64,000 nt of DNA from Savagea serpentis (lineage in GTDB: Bacteria > Bacillota > Bacilli > Bacillales_A > Planococcaceae), in NCBI RefSeq assembly GCF_015351395.1, contig NZ_JADKPV010000008.1:17502-81501 (forward strand). The letters are read 5' to 3'. The notes under the pieces were generated by a model that did not search any database, was not told the origin of the DNA, and saw only the letters and a program-made list of their open reading frames with translations. Positions 1-7,352 of this stretch are shown here, piece after piece. Position 1 is the first letter of the stretch. Every line of letters starts with the position of its first letter. Made by a program: the position numbers and the translations under genes.

Positions 1-2
1 AA

Positions 3-86
3 GATACAGTCTACATTAACGAAAACGGGGAATGTGAAGTACTTTCTAGCTTCCCTACTGAATTAACAGTCCTTTGTCAATCTTAA
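3..86 (+). CDS. C-terminus of a probable M24 (Xaa-Pro) peptidase, truncated by window edge
   Basis: An open frame enters at base 3 and stops at TAA 84-86, giving 27 residues that end in ELTVLCQS. The pattern DTVYINENG followed by a short run ending FPTEL resembles the last strand of M24 creatinase-like Xaa-Pro dipeptidases, which typically end with a VRIED-V-I-ENG...L...P-EL motif. The other two frames are less protein-like, and a terminator follows directly. Only the tail is present, so the family call is a resemblance and the gene could be another protein. Confidence 0.5.
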   Translation, partial: DTVYINENGECEVLSSFPTELTVLCQS

Positions 87-95
87 TATTTTCAC

Positions 96-126
96 ACTCC
101 TACTCAGAAAGGGTAGGAGTTTTTTT
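96..126 (+). terminator. Rho-independent terminator
   Basis: Stem ACTCCTAC / GTAGGAGT (96-103 with 113-120) followed by a run of seven T. It ends the upstream peptidase transcript and separates it from rpoN. Confidence 0.85.
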
Positions 127-172
127 CATTTCGTGATAAATTAAGAAGTAGAGGGGAATTTATTCGGAGAGA

Positions 173-186
173 TGTAAACGCTTACG
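173..186. promoter_or_regulatory. cre (CcpA) site in the rpoN leader
   Basis: TGTAAACGCTTACG matches the cre consensus TGWAANCGNTNWCA at 13 of 14 positions. It lies 18 bases before the rpoN ATG, downstream of any plausible promoter. In Bacillus subtilis sigL is repressed by CcpA through a roadblock at a cre in the transcribed region, so the same logic is likely here. CcpA itself is not in the window. Confidence 0.7.
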
Positions 187-204
187 GACGAAAGGGGATT
201 TTTT

Positions 205-1485
205 ATGCAACTTTCTTTACAAGCGAAACAGCAAATGCAATTAACGATGACACCACAACTTCGTCAAGCGATCGACATGCTTCATTATTCTATTGATGAA
301 ATGGATGATTTACTCGCAGAGGAAAATGAACGTTCTCCTTTAATTACAATTCAATTTAAGCGAACACGCTCTCATCGTCCAAAATCGGCTGAGTTAAATG
401 AACCTCAGTGGGTAGAGCCGTCATCAGAACAATTTGGGGATCATAGCATTAGCTACGATGAACTAACACAACTCGTCAGACTTCAATTTCACAACCGTCA
501 AGAGCAACAACTCGTGCTCGCACTACTTCCTTACATTCAATCGAACGGATACTTAGATTTAGAAGCTGTTCCACTTCAACGTCCACTTATTGAAAAAGGA
601 GTTACGCTACTACAACAAGTAGGTCCTCCTGGTATTGGAGCGATGTCTGTTGAACAATGTTTATATTTCCAAGCGAAAGAAGCAGAATTTTCTAATAAAA
701 AACTCGTTCTTCAAATTATTCAATATCATTTACAAGATCTTGCGAAACAACAATTAAAATATATCGCGACAAAATGCGAAGTTACTCTAGAAGATGTGTT
801 GGAAGCGATTCAAGCGATTCGCACATTACAACCTTATCCTTGTCAAATCGACACGTATGAAAAAGTTGATACGCTCATTCCTGATGTAATCATTGAACGA
901 GATGGTGAGGCGCTATTTTTCTCCATACACCCGACCTATGCGCCGACGATTACATTTCACCAACCAGAACATTGGCACCAATATGATCAGGAAGCGAAAC
1001 AATTTGTGCGCGATCAACAATTGCGTTATTTTTGGCTGAAACGCAGCTTAGAAAAGCGCTATGAAACATTGCATCGCTTTATGACCCATATCGTTGAAAG
1101 ACAACGCCCTTTTTTCTTACAAGGAGAAACAGAGCTGCAACCACTCACAATGCGTGAGGTCGCTGAACAGTTAAATGTTCATGAATCTACAATCAGTCGA
1201 GTGACGATGAATAAATGGCTTGAAACACCACATGGCCTTTATCCATTCAAACAATTGTTCCAACCGAAACTTCACACTGCGACCGGAACCGTATCGCGCA
1301 CCAAAGTACAACATTTAATCCAACGTTGTATCGAACAAGAAAATCCAGAAGCGCCACTCTCAGATCAACAAATTGTTGCGCATCTTTCTTCGCAATATGA
1401 AATTAAAATTTCACGACGTACCGTTCAAAAATACCGAGAAGCGTTGGGCATCTCCAGTTCTCGCATGAGAAAACAATTTGTTTAA
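205..1485 (+). CDS. rpoN: RNA polymerase sigma-54 factor
   Basis: Sigma-54 directs core RNA polymerase to -24/-12 promoters and needs enhancer-binding ATPases to open them. At 426 residues it has normal length. The N-terminal activator-interacting region is Gln/Leu rich (residues 1-40, LTMTPQLRQAI). The core-binding region follows, then the helix-turn-helix around residues 315-350 (VHESTISRV...KWLETPHGLYP) and a C-terminal RpoN box at about residue 405 (SRRTVQKYREALGI). The start is preceded by GAAAGGGGA. It corresponds to sigL of Bacillus. No enhancer-binding protein is encoded in this window, so its targets are elsewhere. A cre site in the leader suggests carbon catabolite repression. Confidence 0.97.
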   Translation: MQLSLQAKQQMQLTMTPQLRQAIDMLHYSIDEMDDLLAEENERSPLITIQFKRTRSHRPKSAELNEPQWVEPSSEQFGDHSISYDELTQLVRLQFHNRQEQQLVLALLPYIQSNGYLDLEAVPLQRPLIEKGVTLLQQVGPPGIGAMSVEQCLYFQAKEAEFSNKKLVLQIIQYHLQDLAKQQLKYIATKCEVTLEDVLEAIQAIRTLQPYPCQIDTYEKVDTLIPDVIIERDGEALFFSIHPTYAPTITFHQPEHWHQYDQEAKQFVRDQQLRYFWLKRSLEKRYETLHRFMTHIVERQRPFFLQGETELQPLTMREVAEQLNVHESTISRVTMNKWLETPHGLYPFKQLFQPKLHTATGTVSRTKVQHLIQRCIEQENPEAPLSDQQIVAHLSSQYEIKISRRTVQKYREALGISSSRMRKQFV

Positions 1486-1526
1486 AAAAGACAAGTCGTC
1501 CTTCCCTCAGGACACTTGTCTTTTTA
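1484..1526. terminator. Bidirectional terminator between rpoN and brxC
   Basis: AAAAAGACAAGT pairs with ACTTGTCTTTTT around an inner GTCCT/AGGAC stem. A T run on each strand can end both converging genes. Confidence 0.85.
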
Positions 1527-1871
1527 TTACGCGTATAGTTTGATTGCTTTTCGTATATCGCGCTCTTTAATTTTGTAATGTGTCGCTTGCCAAACAGCAC
1601 GACCACCGCTTAAAATGAGCACTTGAGGAGATTCATGACGCACGCCTAAATCCGCTTCAATCGCATCGCTAACGGCACGATCCGTTTGCACGATGACGAG
1701 GTGGACGGGTACATCACTTTTTTTCATAAACGCCGACATTTGCTTATGTGCGGGCGGGCTGACAACACAAGTTGCACTAAATTTGAAAATAATTTGGGGT
1801 GACTGCTTCGATTGCTCCAAAATCTCTCGCCACGCTGGAATTGATTTAATTTGTTTCATAATTGCTGACAT
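1527..1871 (-). CDS. brxC: BrxC/YtxJ monothiol bacilliredoxin
   Basis: A 114-residue thioredoxin-fold protein of the YtxJ (DUF2847) family, which removes bacillithiol from protein cysteines. The resemblance to B. subtilis YtxJ is clear in the segment ...GVRHESPQVLIL... and in the single active-site cysteine at about residue 34. The usual motif is TCPIS; here it is TCVVS, so the cis-Pro-like residue after Cys is replaced. The open frame extends 19 codons upstream, but the ATG at 1871 has an AGGTGAT Shine-Dalgarno sequence and gives the family's usual length. Its presence implies that the organism makes bacillithiol. Confidence 0.85.
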   Translation of the reverse strand: MSAIMKQIKSIPAWREILEQSKQSPQIIFKFSATCVVSPPAHKQMSAFMKKSDVPVHLVIVQTDRAVSDAIEADLGVRHESPQVLILSGGRAVWQATHYKIKERDIRKAIKLYA

Positions 1872-1961
1872 ATCTATCACCTGTTTATATGTATTTATCT
1901 CCATTGTACACGCGCTTTCACCATACATTGACCATTTTGCTCACACAAGAAAGGAAATACG

Positions 1962-2624
1962 ATGCGACAACTAACATTCTTTTTAATGACACCGATGATT
2001 TTTATTCTCTTTTTTACTTTTGCTTTCCTTCAACTCGGCGGATATGTACAATCTGAACGTATTTTGCCATTCGATCATATGATCATTCAGTTCATACAAG
2101 GATGGGAACAACCTTGGCTCACGAATGTGATGCTCACGTTCACGACGATTGGCGACGCATGGACAGTCGTCTTATTTTCTGTTGTGATGACGCTCGCGCT
2201 ATATCGCTATCACCAAACACCACAACTCATCCTATTCGTCACGACAATGATTGGAAATGCGTTACTCAACGCTTTACTAAAACATAGTTATGTAAGAGAA
2301 CGCCCACTCATTCATCGTCTGACTGAAATTGGCGGATTTAGCTTTCCGAGTGGCCATACGATGATGGCTCTTAGCTTTTATTTTTTAATCGCTTATTTAT
2401 TGTGGCAATATCTTCACACAATAAAAAGTGGCATACTCCTTTTCACTTTCGCTTTGTTTATGACGAGTGCGATTGCGATCAGTCGTATTTATTTAGGCGT
2501 CCATTATCCTAGCGATATTATTGGGGGATTGTTCGCAAGTAGTGCTCTTTTACTCACTGCGACAACTGTTTATCGTCTTTATCAAAAACACGTCGAAAAA
2601 CAGTATGAACATTCGCAATTGTAG
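1962..2624 (+). CDS. PAP2-family membrane phosphatase
   Basis: A 220-residue integral membrane protein with about six hydrophobic segments. It carries the three phosphatase motifs of the PAP2 superfamily: KHSYVRERP near residue 107, PSGHTMM near 128, and SRIYLGVHYPSD near 173, with the catalytic His residues present. Such enzymes dephosphorylate lipid phosphates such as phosphatidate or undecaprenyl pyrophosphate at the outer membrane face. Recycling of the bactoprenol carrier is the commonest role in Bacillales, but the substrate cannot be read from sequence. AGAAAGGAAA precedes the ATG. It is transcribed divergently from brxC. Confidence 0.9.
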   Translation: MRQLTFFLMTPMIFILFFTFAFLQLGGYVQSERILPFDHMIIQFIQGWEQPWLTNVMLTFTTIGDAWTVVLFSVVMTLALYRYHQTPQLILFVTTMIGNALLNALLKHSYVRERPLIHRLTEIGGFSFPSGHTMMALSFYFLIAYLLWQYLHTIKSGILLFTFALFMTSAIAISRIYLGVHYPSDIIGGLFASSALLLTATTVYRLYQKHVEKQYEHSQL

Positions 2625-2676
2625 CTTTTCGTTGGTACACTAGAAGTATCATTCACTTCGAAAGGGGAAACAAAAT

Positions 2677-3579
2677 ATGCACAAGTTAGCTTGTACGAAC
2701 AATGCCATTTATGCGTTTAGTAAAGACAATGAACCGATTTTGACTGTAGATAGTGGCGCTACTGTTGAAATTGAAACGTACGACTGCTTCGAAAACCAAA
2801 TTCAATCGAGTGACACTCAAATGGATGCACTCGACTGGAACCGCATTAACCCAGCGACAGGTCCTATTTATGTAAATTCAGCGATGCCTGGAGATGTCTT
2901 AAAAGTGACGATTGATCGTCTTGAAATCGGCTCACAAGGAGTGCTCGCAACAGGGAAAGGACTCGGGATGCTCGGAGATGAACTCGATGAAATGTCACTC
3001 AAAGTATTACCGATTGAAAACAATGAAGTCATCTTTGACAATCAATTACGCATCCCACTCAACCCGATGATTGGCGTGATCGGAGTCGCTCCTGAAGGCG
3101 AACCAATCTCTTGTGGAACGCCACACCAGCACGGAGGGAATATGGATACGAAACTTATTAAAGAAGGTGCTACCATTTACTTCCCTGTCTTCACAGAAGG
3201 TGCTCTCTTTGCATTAGGCGACTTCCATGCGGCGATGGGCGACGGTGAAATCGGTGGCTCTGGCGTTGAAGTTCCAGGAAAAGCGACGGTCACATTAGAA
3301 GTTATTAAAGAACAATCGATTGAACATCCGATCATTGAAAATGAGAATGGCCTCGCCTTTATCGTCTCTGCTGAAACATTGGATGAAGCTGTACAGCTAA
3401 GCACAAAGCAAGCTGTCCACTTTTTAGCACGATGCGCATCACTCTCATTAGCGGATGCGACGGTATTGATGAGCGCTGCGGGGCAAGCGGAAATTAGCCA
3501 AGTTGTCGACCCTTTAATGACAGCGCGCTTCATCATCCCACAATATATTTTAGATGCTTATAACATCAAATTATTTTAA
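2677..3579 (+). CDS. Acetamidase/formamidase family protein
   Basis: A 300-residue cytosolic enzyme of the FmdA_AmdA family, which hydrolyses short amides such as formamide or acetamide to ammonia and the acid. Family hallmarks are the N-terminal segment INPATGPIYVNSAMPGD near residue 65, the CGTPHQHGGNMD stretch near residue 147 with metal-binding His and Asp, and a GDFHAAMGDGE segment near residue 180. Length matches the short bacterial form. GAAAGGGGAAAC lies before the ATG. It appears to be a single-gene unit ended by the hairpin at 3589. No amide transporter is adjacent. Confidence 0.9.
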   Translation: MHKLACTNNAIYAFSKDNEPILTVDSGATVEIETYDCFENQIQSSDTQMDALDWNRINPATGPIYVNSAMPGDVLKVTIDRLEIGSQGVLATGKGLGMLGDELDEMSLKVLPIENNEVIFDNQLRIPLNPMIGVIGVAPEGEPISCGTPHQHGGNMDTKLIKEGATIYFPVFTEGALFALGDFHAAMGDGEIGGSGVEVPGKATVTLEVIKEQSIEHPIIENENGLAFIVSAETLDEAVQLSTKQAVHFLARCASLSLADATVLMSAAGQAEISQVVDPLMTARFIIPQYILDAYNIKLF

Positions 3580-3588
3580 TTAAGATTG

Positions 3589-3618
3589 GACACCTCTCAA
3601 GCCGAGAGGTGTCTTTCT
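3589..3618 (+). terminator. Terminator after acetamidase gene
   Basis: Perfect stem GACACCTCTC / GAGAGGTGTC with a five-base loop, followed by TTTCTCTC. A longer open frame for the next gene reads through this hairpin, which argues that the extension is not coding. Confidence 0.8.
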
Positions 3619-3639
3619 CTCACAGAAAGGAACATCATC

Positions 3640-4197
3640 ATGAAACGATTCTTCCCAATTTTAGCGTTTATTTTTCTTTTAACAGCTTGCGGTGGAGCTG
3701 ATTTAGAACAAGGCGCTTTAAAAGTAATCGGTAAAACACCAGGAGAAGCAATTAAAATTACGAATGGCACTGAACAAGATGACGCAATCATTATAGATAC
3801 ACAATGGGCTGACCGAGATGTGCAAGGCGTATATACGATTAGCGACACGTACGAACCGTTCCGCTATTTGGACGAAGGAATTTTGAATGCCTTACGTGAG
3901 CGAGGTAATGTCACATCTCCAATGATGAAACTCGCTGTAGAAGAAGCTAATTTTTCGGTTCCGTTACAGCAAGCGTACATCACTCAATACGATGCCAATT
4001 TCGAACAAATGTCGGATGAGCAAGCTGTCATCGATCAAATCCAAGAAGCCTACACTTCATCCGAGCATGTCATCGTACAAGATATGTTTAACAATCCGAT
4101 TCATTTCTTTGAAACGGATGACTTTTTGATCATTTATGAAGGTCAAGCGATTCACTATCTCCCACACTACTCACTCTTTGAAACGATGAAAAAATAA
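3640..4197 (+). CDS. Putative lipoprotein of unknown function
   Basis: The protein has 185 residues from the ATG at 3640, which follows an AGAAAGG ribosome-binding site. It opens with a lipoprotein signal peptide: MKR, a hydrophobic core, then the lipobox LTAC with Cys at about residue 15. The mature part is hydrophilic and has no motif I recognise. It lies between the acetamidase gene and mscL on the same strand. An in-frame extension to 3586 is rejected because it would translate the preceding terminator. The function is unknown. Confidence 0.75.
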   Translation: MKRFFPILAFIFLLTACGGADLEQGALKVIGKTPGEAIKITNGTEQDDAIIIDTQWADRDVQGVYTISDTYEPFRYLDEGILNALRERGNVTSPMMKLAVEEANFSVPLQQAYITQYDANFEQMSDEQAVIDQIQEAYTSSEHVIVQDMFNNPIHFFETDDFLIIYEGQAIHYLPHYSLFETMKK

Positions 4198-4271
4198 GAA
4201 ACTTCTTTTCTATTAGTTCTCTTACATTTCTCTTGAATTCTTTTAAATTTCAATGATTTTATGAATTTCGT

Positions 4272-4300
4272 TTGCAACTGAATGAACAGGGGTATACAAT
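4272..4300 (+). promoter_or_regulatory. Sigma-A promoter for mscL
   Basis: TTGCAA at 4272-4277 and TACAAT at 4295-4300 are separated by 17 bases, 38 bases before the mscL start. Confidence 0.6.
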
Positions 4301-4337
4301 TTTGTATTATTGACTTTTTAAAGGAGCTATCAAAATT

Positions 4338-4718
4338 ATGTGGAATGATTTTAAAGAATTTGCGTTTAAAGGCAATATTATTGACCTCGCTGTCGGGGTT
4401 GTCATCGGGGGAGCATTTGGTGCAATCGTCACTTCTCTCGTCGAAAATATTATTACACCCCTCATCGGAATATTACTAGGTGGCGTCGATTTTTCAGGGT
4501 TAATGTTCGGTAAAGGGGATGCTGCGATTAAATACGGTGCTTTCATCCAGTCGATTATCGACTTCTTAATTATTGCATTCTCAATCTTCATGGCTTTACG
4601 CGTCATGATGAAATTGAAGAAAAAAGAAGAAGTAGCTCCAGAGCCAGAACCAGAAGTCGATCCACAAGAAGAATTATTACGTGAAATTCGCGACTTACTC
4701 AAAAAGCAAAACTCATAA
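4338..4718 (+). CDS. mscL: Large-conductance mechanosensitive channel
   Basis: A 126-residue protein that forms the pentameric MscL emergency valve, opening under high membrane tension during hypo-osmotic shock. The N-terminal amphipathic helix and first transmembrane helix ([20 protein letters not shown] then [11 protein letters not shown]) are typical, as is the second helix around residues 70-95. The tail is a charged cytoplasmic helix rich in Glu and Pro. AAAGGAGCT precedes the ATG. It has its own promoter and terminator, so it is monocistronic. Confidence 0.97.
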   Translation: MWNDFKEFAFKGNIIDLAVGVVIGGAFGAIVTSLVENIITPLIGILLGGVDFSGLMFGKGDAAIKYGAFIQSIIDFLIIAFSIFMALRVMMKLKKKEEVAPEPEPEVDPQEELLREIRDLLKKQNS

Positions 4719-4730
4719 TACAGTATATTG

Positions 4731-4767
4731 AACCCCTTATGAAACGAATTTCATAAGGGGTTTTTCA
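4731..4767. terminator. Terminator after mscL
   Basis: AACCCCTTATGAAA pairs with TTTCATAAGGGGTT and is followed by TTTTTC. It may also serve the converging transporter gene. Confidence 0.85.
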
Positions 4768-4781
4768 TAGCTGATATTATT

Positions 4782-5516
4782 TTACGTTAGCACTTTCATC
4801 GTGAGCTGGAACAATAAAATAACCGTCACTGTGCGCAACAGCAAGTTAGCAAGTTCTGGTTTAATGACTTTCGTCAGCTTCAATCCTAAATAACCACCGA
4901 TAACCGCTCCTCCACTCACCGCAAAAGCAATCGGCCAAATCATTTTTCCCGAAGAAATATAAAAAACGAGCGAACCGATACACCAAGCGAGCAATGACGT
5001 ACGTGTAAAAGCGACTGACGCAAAGTATGTTAGTTGTTGACGTGCATACATGTAAATCGATAACGTACTACTGCCTGGACCAAACATGCCATCATAAACA
5101 CCAATTCCCATAATTTGCGCAGAGGTTTTCGCATCTAATGTCGGTTCAACTTTAGTTCCGAATGTATTCCCTTTCATAAAGGACATCATAAAAGCGAAAA
5201 TCATTAAAATCAGCGCAATCATCGTCATAACTTCCTCGGTCGATATGACAGCTAATGCGCCTCCGATTCCTCCTCCAATTAATCCTAAGATGAATACTTT
5301 CTTTATATATTTTGTCGTAATTTCTTTTTGACTCACAATTTGTACGACATTTGCCAAACTGCTAAATACAGAGCCTACTTTATTCGCTCCTATAGCAGAA
5401 TGAATCGGAACCCCCATGAGTAACATCGTCGGCAAACTAATGAGTCCTCCGCCTCCAACGAGCGTTCCGATTAAATGCCCCGCTAAACCTAATAAAAAAT
5501 AAATGACATAGTCCAC
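4782..5516 (-). CDS. TauE/SafE family sulfite or anion exporter
   Basis: A 244-residue membrane protein with about eight hydrophobic helices and the TauE/SafE (DUF81) signature: an N-terminal GLAGHLIGTLVGGGGLISLP stretch and a second-half repeat MGIGVYDGMFGPGSSTL near residue 136. Members are proposed to export sulfite, sulfoacetate or other organosulfur anions, but few have been tested and the substrate here is unknown. It appears as a single-gene unit converging on mscL. Confidence 0.85.
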   Translation of the reverse strand: MDYVIYFLLGLAGHLIGTLVGGGGLISLPTMLLMGVPIHSAIGANKVGSVFSSLANVVQIVSQKEITTKYIKKVFILGLIGGGIGGALAVISTEEVMTMIALILMIFAFMMSFMKGNTFGTKVEPTLDAKTSAQIMGIGVYDGMFGPGSSTLSIYMYARQQLTYFASVAFTRTSLLAWCIGSLVFYISSGKMIWPIAFAVSGGAVIGGYLGLKLTKVIKPELANLLLRTVTVILLFQLTMKVLT

Positions 5517-5646
5517 AAACTCATCTCCCTATACAATCTGACTTAGCGTAAACAAATTTTTGACTTTTCGCAATACTTTATTCGCAATTAGGTTTTCACA
5601 CCTTTTTCATAAGTTTGAGGAACTAGCAATTTCTGTATAGGAGTTA

Positions 5647-5675
5647 TTGCGATACCTATTGTTCGATGCTATAAT
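5647..5675 (+). promoter_or_regulatory. Strong sigma-A promoter for a 30-codon gene
   Basis: TTGCGA at 5647-5652 and a perfect TATAAT at 5670-5675 with a 17-base spacer, about 40 bases before the start of the small gene at 5716. Confidence 0.75.
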
Positions 5676-5715
5676 TGAAGAACATACGTAATTATGAAAA
5701 AGGAGTGAACGTTTT

Positions 5716-5808
5716 ATGTGGTTTTTATACATCATGTTCTCACTATTCGCATTCATCATCCTCGGTAATATCGCAGGAATCGCACGTACAATGGCTAACC
5801 ATAAATAA
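5716..5808 (+). CDS. Small single-span membrane peptide, unknown function
   Basis: An ATG-initiated frame of 30 codons encodes an N-terminal hydrophobic helix (WFLYIMFSLFAFIILGNIAG, residues 2-21) followed by a short basic tail ending RTMANHK. Support comes from context: a consensus promoter lies 41 bases upstream, AAAAAGGAGTGA is an excellent Shine-Dalgarno sequence, and a strong terminator begins at the stop codon. The topology suggests a membrane-inserted peptide with a cytoplasmic basic tail. Nothing in the sequence gives a function; a regulatory partner of a membrane enzyme or a type I toxin-like peptide are possibilities, the latter without a visible antisense RNA. Confidence 0.75.
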   Translation: MWFLYIMFSLFAFIILGNIAGIARTMANHK

Positions 5809-5853
5809 AAAAAACGCAGTGAAATGACTTATCATTTCTACTGCGTTTTTTAT
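5807..5853. terminator. Bidirectional terminator
   Basis: AAAACGCAGT and GAAATGA pair with TCATTTC and ACTGCGTTTT around a short loop, flanked by A and T runs. It ends both the small peptide gene and the converging thioesterase gene. Confidence 0.9.
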
Positions 5854-6327
5854 TTAATGTGCCACTAATTGCTTTCGCTTTCGATCTTCTCGACGTTTTG
5901 TCGCCGTTTCAAATAAATGCTTCTCAAATTCTGTTTCTGGATAAACACCCGCTACTGGTGTCGGCTTTTTATGTTCATCCATCGCCACAAGTGTTAAAAA
6001 CGATTGCGTCATCGCTTTCCGCTCACCTGTCAATAAATTTTCAGCGTGCACATTGACGAATACTTCCATTGAAGTACGTCCTGTTGAACAAACGATTGCT
6101 TCTAATTCAAGCACATCGCCTACGACAGCTGGTTCGATAAAGTCGACTGAATCAATCGATGCCGTAACGACAGCAGTTTGAGCATGTTTCATTGCGGTAA
6201 TCGCCGCAATCTCATCGATATACGCAAGTACACGACCTCCGAATATCGTTTGTTGATGATTTATATCTAATGGCAAAACGAGTCGTGTGGATACTGTTCT
6301 CGAATCATGCATTGGTTTCATTTCCAT
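5854..6327 (-). CDS. Acyl-CoA thioesterase (hotdog fold, YkhA type)
   Basis: A 157-residue hotdog-fold protein of the YciA/YkhA acyl-CoA thioester hydrolase family, cleaving acyl-CoA to fatty acid and CoA in the cytosol. The hallmark is DINHQQTIFGGRVLAYIDEIA near residues 20-40, where the Asn-x-x-x-x-x-FGG segment and Asp line the active site. A conserved second part GRTSMEVFVNV follows. The ATG at 6327 is chosen because AGGGTG lies six bases before it; a GTG three codons upstream would overlap this site. The C-terminus is a basic tail (KRREDRKRKQ). Confidence 0.9.
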   Translation of the reverse strand: MEMKPMHDSRTVSTRLVLPLDINHQQTIFGGRVLAYIDEIAAITAMKHAQTAVVTASIDSVDFIEPAVVGDVLELEAIVCSTGRTSMEVFVNVHAENLLTGERKAMTQSFLTLVAMDEHKKPTPVAGVYPETEFEKHLFETATKRREDRKRKQLVAH

Positions 6328-6516
6328 ATTGATCACCCTATCTGTTCATTTTCCTATTCTAGTATACAACATTTCATCAATATTTTGGCTTTTAATGTGA
6401 AGTTTATCCTTTGTAAACCCTTACATATCAATGTTCTTCATATAAAACCTTCCTTCTAAATACTTTTATTACCAAAATGTTTATTTAAAGGAATGCGCAT
6501 CTTTTTTCAATGATGG

Positions 6517-6522
6517 TATACT
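6517..6522 (+). promoter_or_regulatory. -10 element for the pseudouridine synthase gene
   Basis: TATACT at 6517-6522 predicts a transcription start near 6529-6531. That leaves no leader for the in-frame ATG at 6532, which supports the start at 6553. Confidence 0.5.
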
Positions 6523-6552
6523 ATTCTTATTATGAAGAGGTTAGGTGAAACG

Positions 6553-7257
6553 ATGAGAATTAATAAATTTTTAAGTGAGGCAGGAATCACTTCACGTCGT
6601 GGAGCGGATAAATGGATTGAAGCAGGACGTATTACAATCAATGGGGAACTCGCACAATTAGGGAGTCGTGTTTCGGAAGATGATGAAGTGCGAGCGGACG
6701 GAGAATTAATTTCAACAAAACCGAAACGTGTTTACTTAATGTTGAATAAACCAGTAGGCATTACGAGCACAACTGAACGTCATATTGAAGGGAATGTCGT
6801 CGATTATATGAACTATCCGACGCGCATCTTCCATATCGGGCGACTCGATAAAGATTCAGAAGGATTGTTGCTTATGACGAATGATGGGGATATCGTCAAT
6901 GAAATTTTACGCGAAGAACATGGGCATGAAAAAGAATATATCGTAACGGTCGATCGCCCTTTCGATCAGCAATTTATCGATACGATGGAAAGTGGCGTAC
7001 CGATTCTTGGAACAATGACAAAGCCTTGTAAAGTGACAAGACTCGGAGCGAAAACATTCAATATTACACTGACACAAGGAATGAACCGCCAAATTCGTCG
7101 TATGACGGAAGCACTTGGCTACGATGTCGTAAAATTAAAACGTACGCGAATCGTCAATATTGAACTCGGAGATTTAAAATATGGCGATTGGCGTGAATTG
7201 ACAGAACAAGAACTGCAAACATTGTTTAAGCAACTCAATTACACACCCGCTCATTAA
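6553..7257 (+). CDS. rluF: 23S rRNA pseudouridine synthase, RluF-like (RsuA/RluB/E/F family)
   Basis: A 234-residue enzyme that isomerises a uridine of 23S rRNA. Residues 1-60 form an S4 RNA-binding domain (MRINKFLSEAGITSRRGADK). The catalytic domain carries the family motif with the catalytic Asp, RIFHIGRLDKDSEGLLL, near residue 100, and a C-terminal GMNRQIRRMTEALGY. The Tyr-Pro-Thr-Arg-Ile-Phe context resembles RluF (U2604) more than RluB. The ATG at 6553 follows AGGTGA; an ATG at 6532 in the same frame would sit at the predicted transcription start. Confidence 0.9.
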   Translation: MRINKFLSEAGITSRRGADKWIEAGRITINGELAQLGSRVSEDDEVRADGELISTKPKRVYLMLNKPVGITSTTERHIEGNVVDYMNYPTRIFHIGRLDKDSEGLLLMTNDGDIVNEILREEHGHEKEYIVTVDRPFDQQFIDTMESGVPILGTMTKPCKVTRLGAKTFNITLTQGMNRQIRRMTEALGYDVVKLKRTRIVNIELGDLKYGDWRELTEQELQTLFKQLNYTPAH

Positions 7258-7274
7258 TGATCAATAAGCATACG

Positions 7275-7312
7275 AAAACAGCTTTCCCACTCCCGTTGGA
7301 AAGCTGTTTTCT
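7275..7312. terminator. Terminator between converging genes
   Basis: AAAACAGCTTTCC pairs with GGAAAGCTGTTTT across a ten-base loop. Confidence 0.85.
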
Positions 7313-7352
7313 ATTTGGAACTGTTTTATTTATTTCTTTTGTTGCCTTGTTT

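Noticed and set aside
3586..3639. 18-codon N-terminal extension of the lipoprotein gene
   Set aside because: It would translate the acetamidase terminator hairpin and place residues before a clean lipoprotein signal peptide.
4307..4702. 131-codon frame opposite mscL
   Set aside because: Antisense shadow of MscL without its own start signals.
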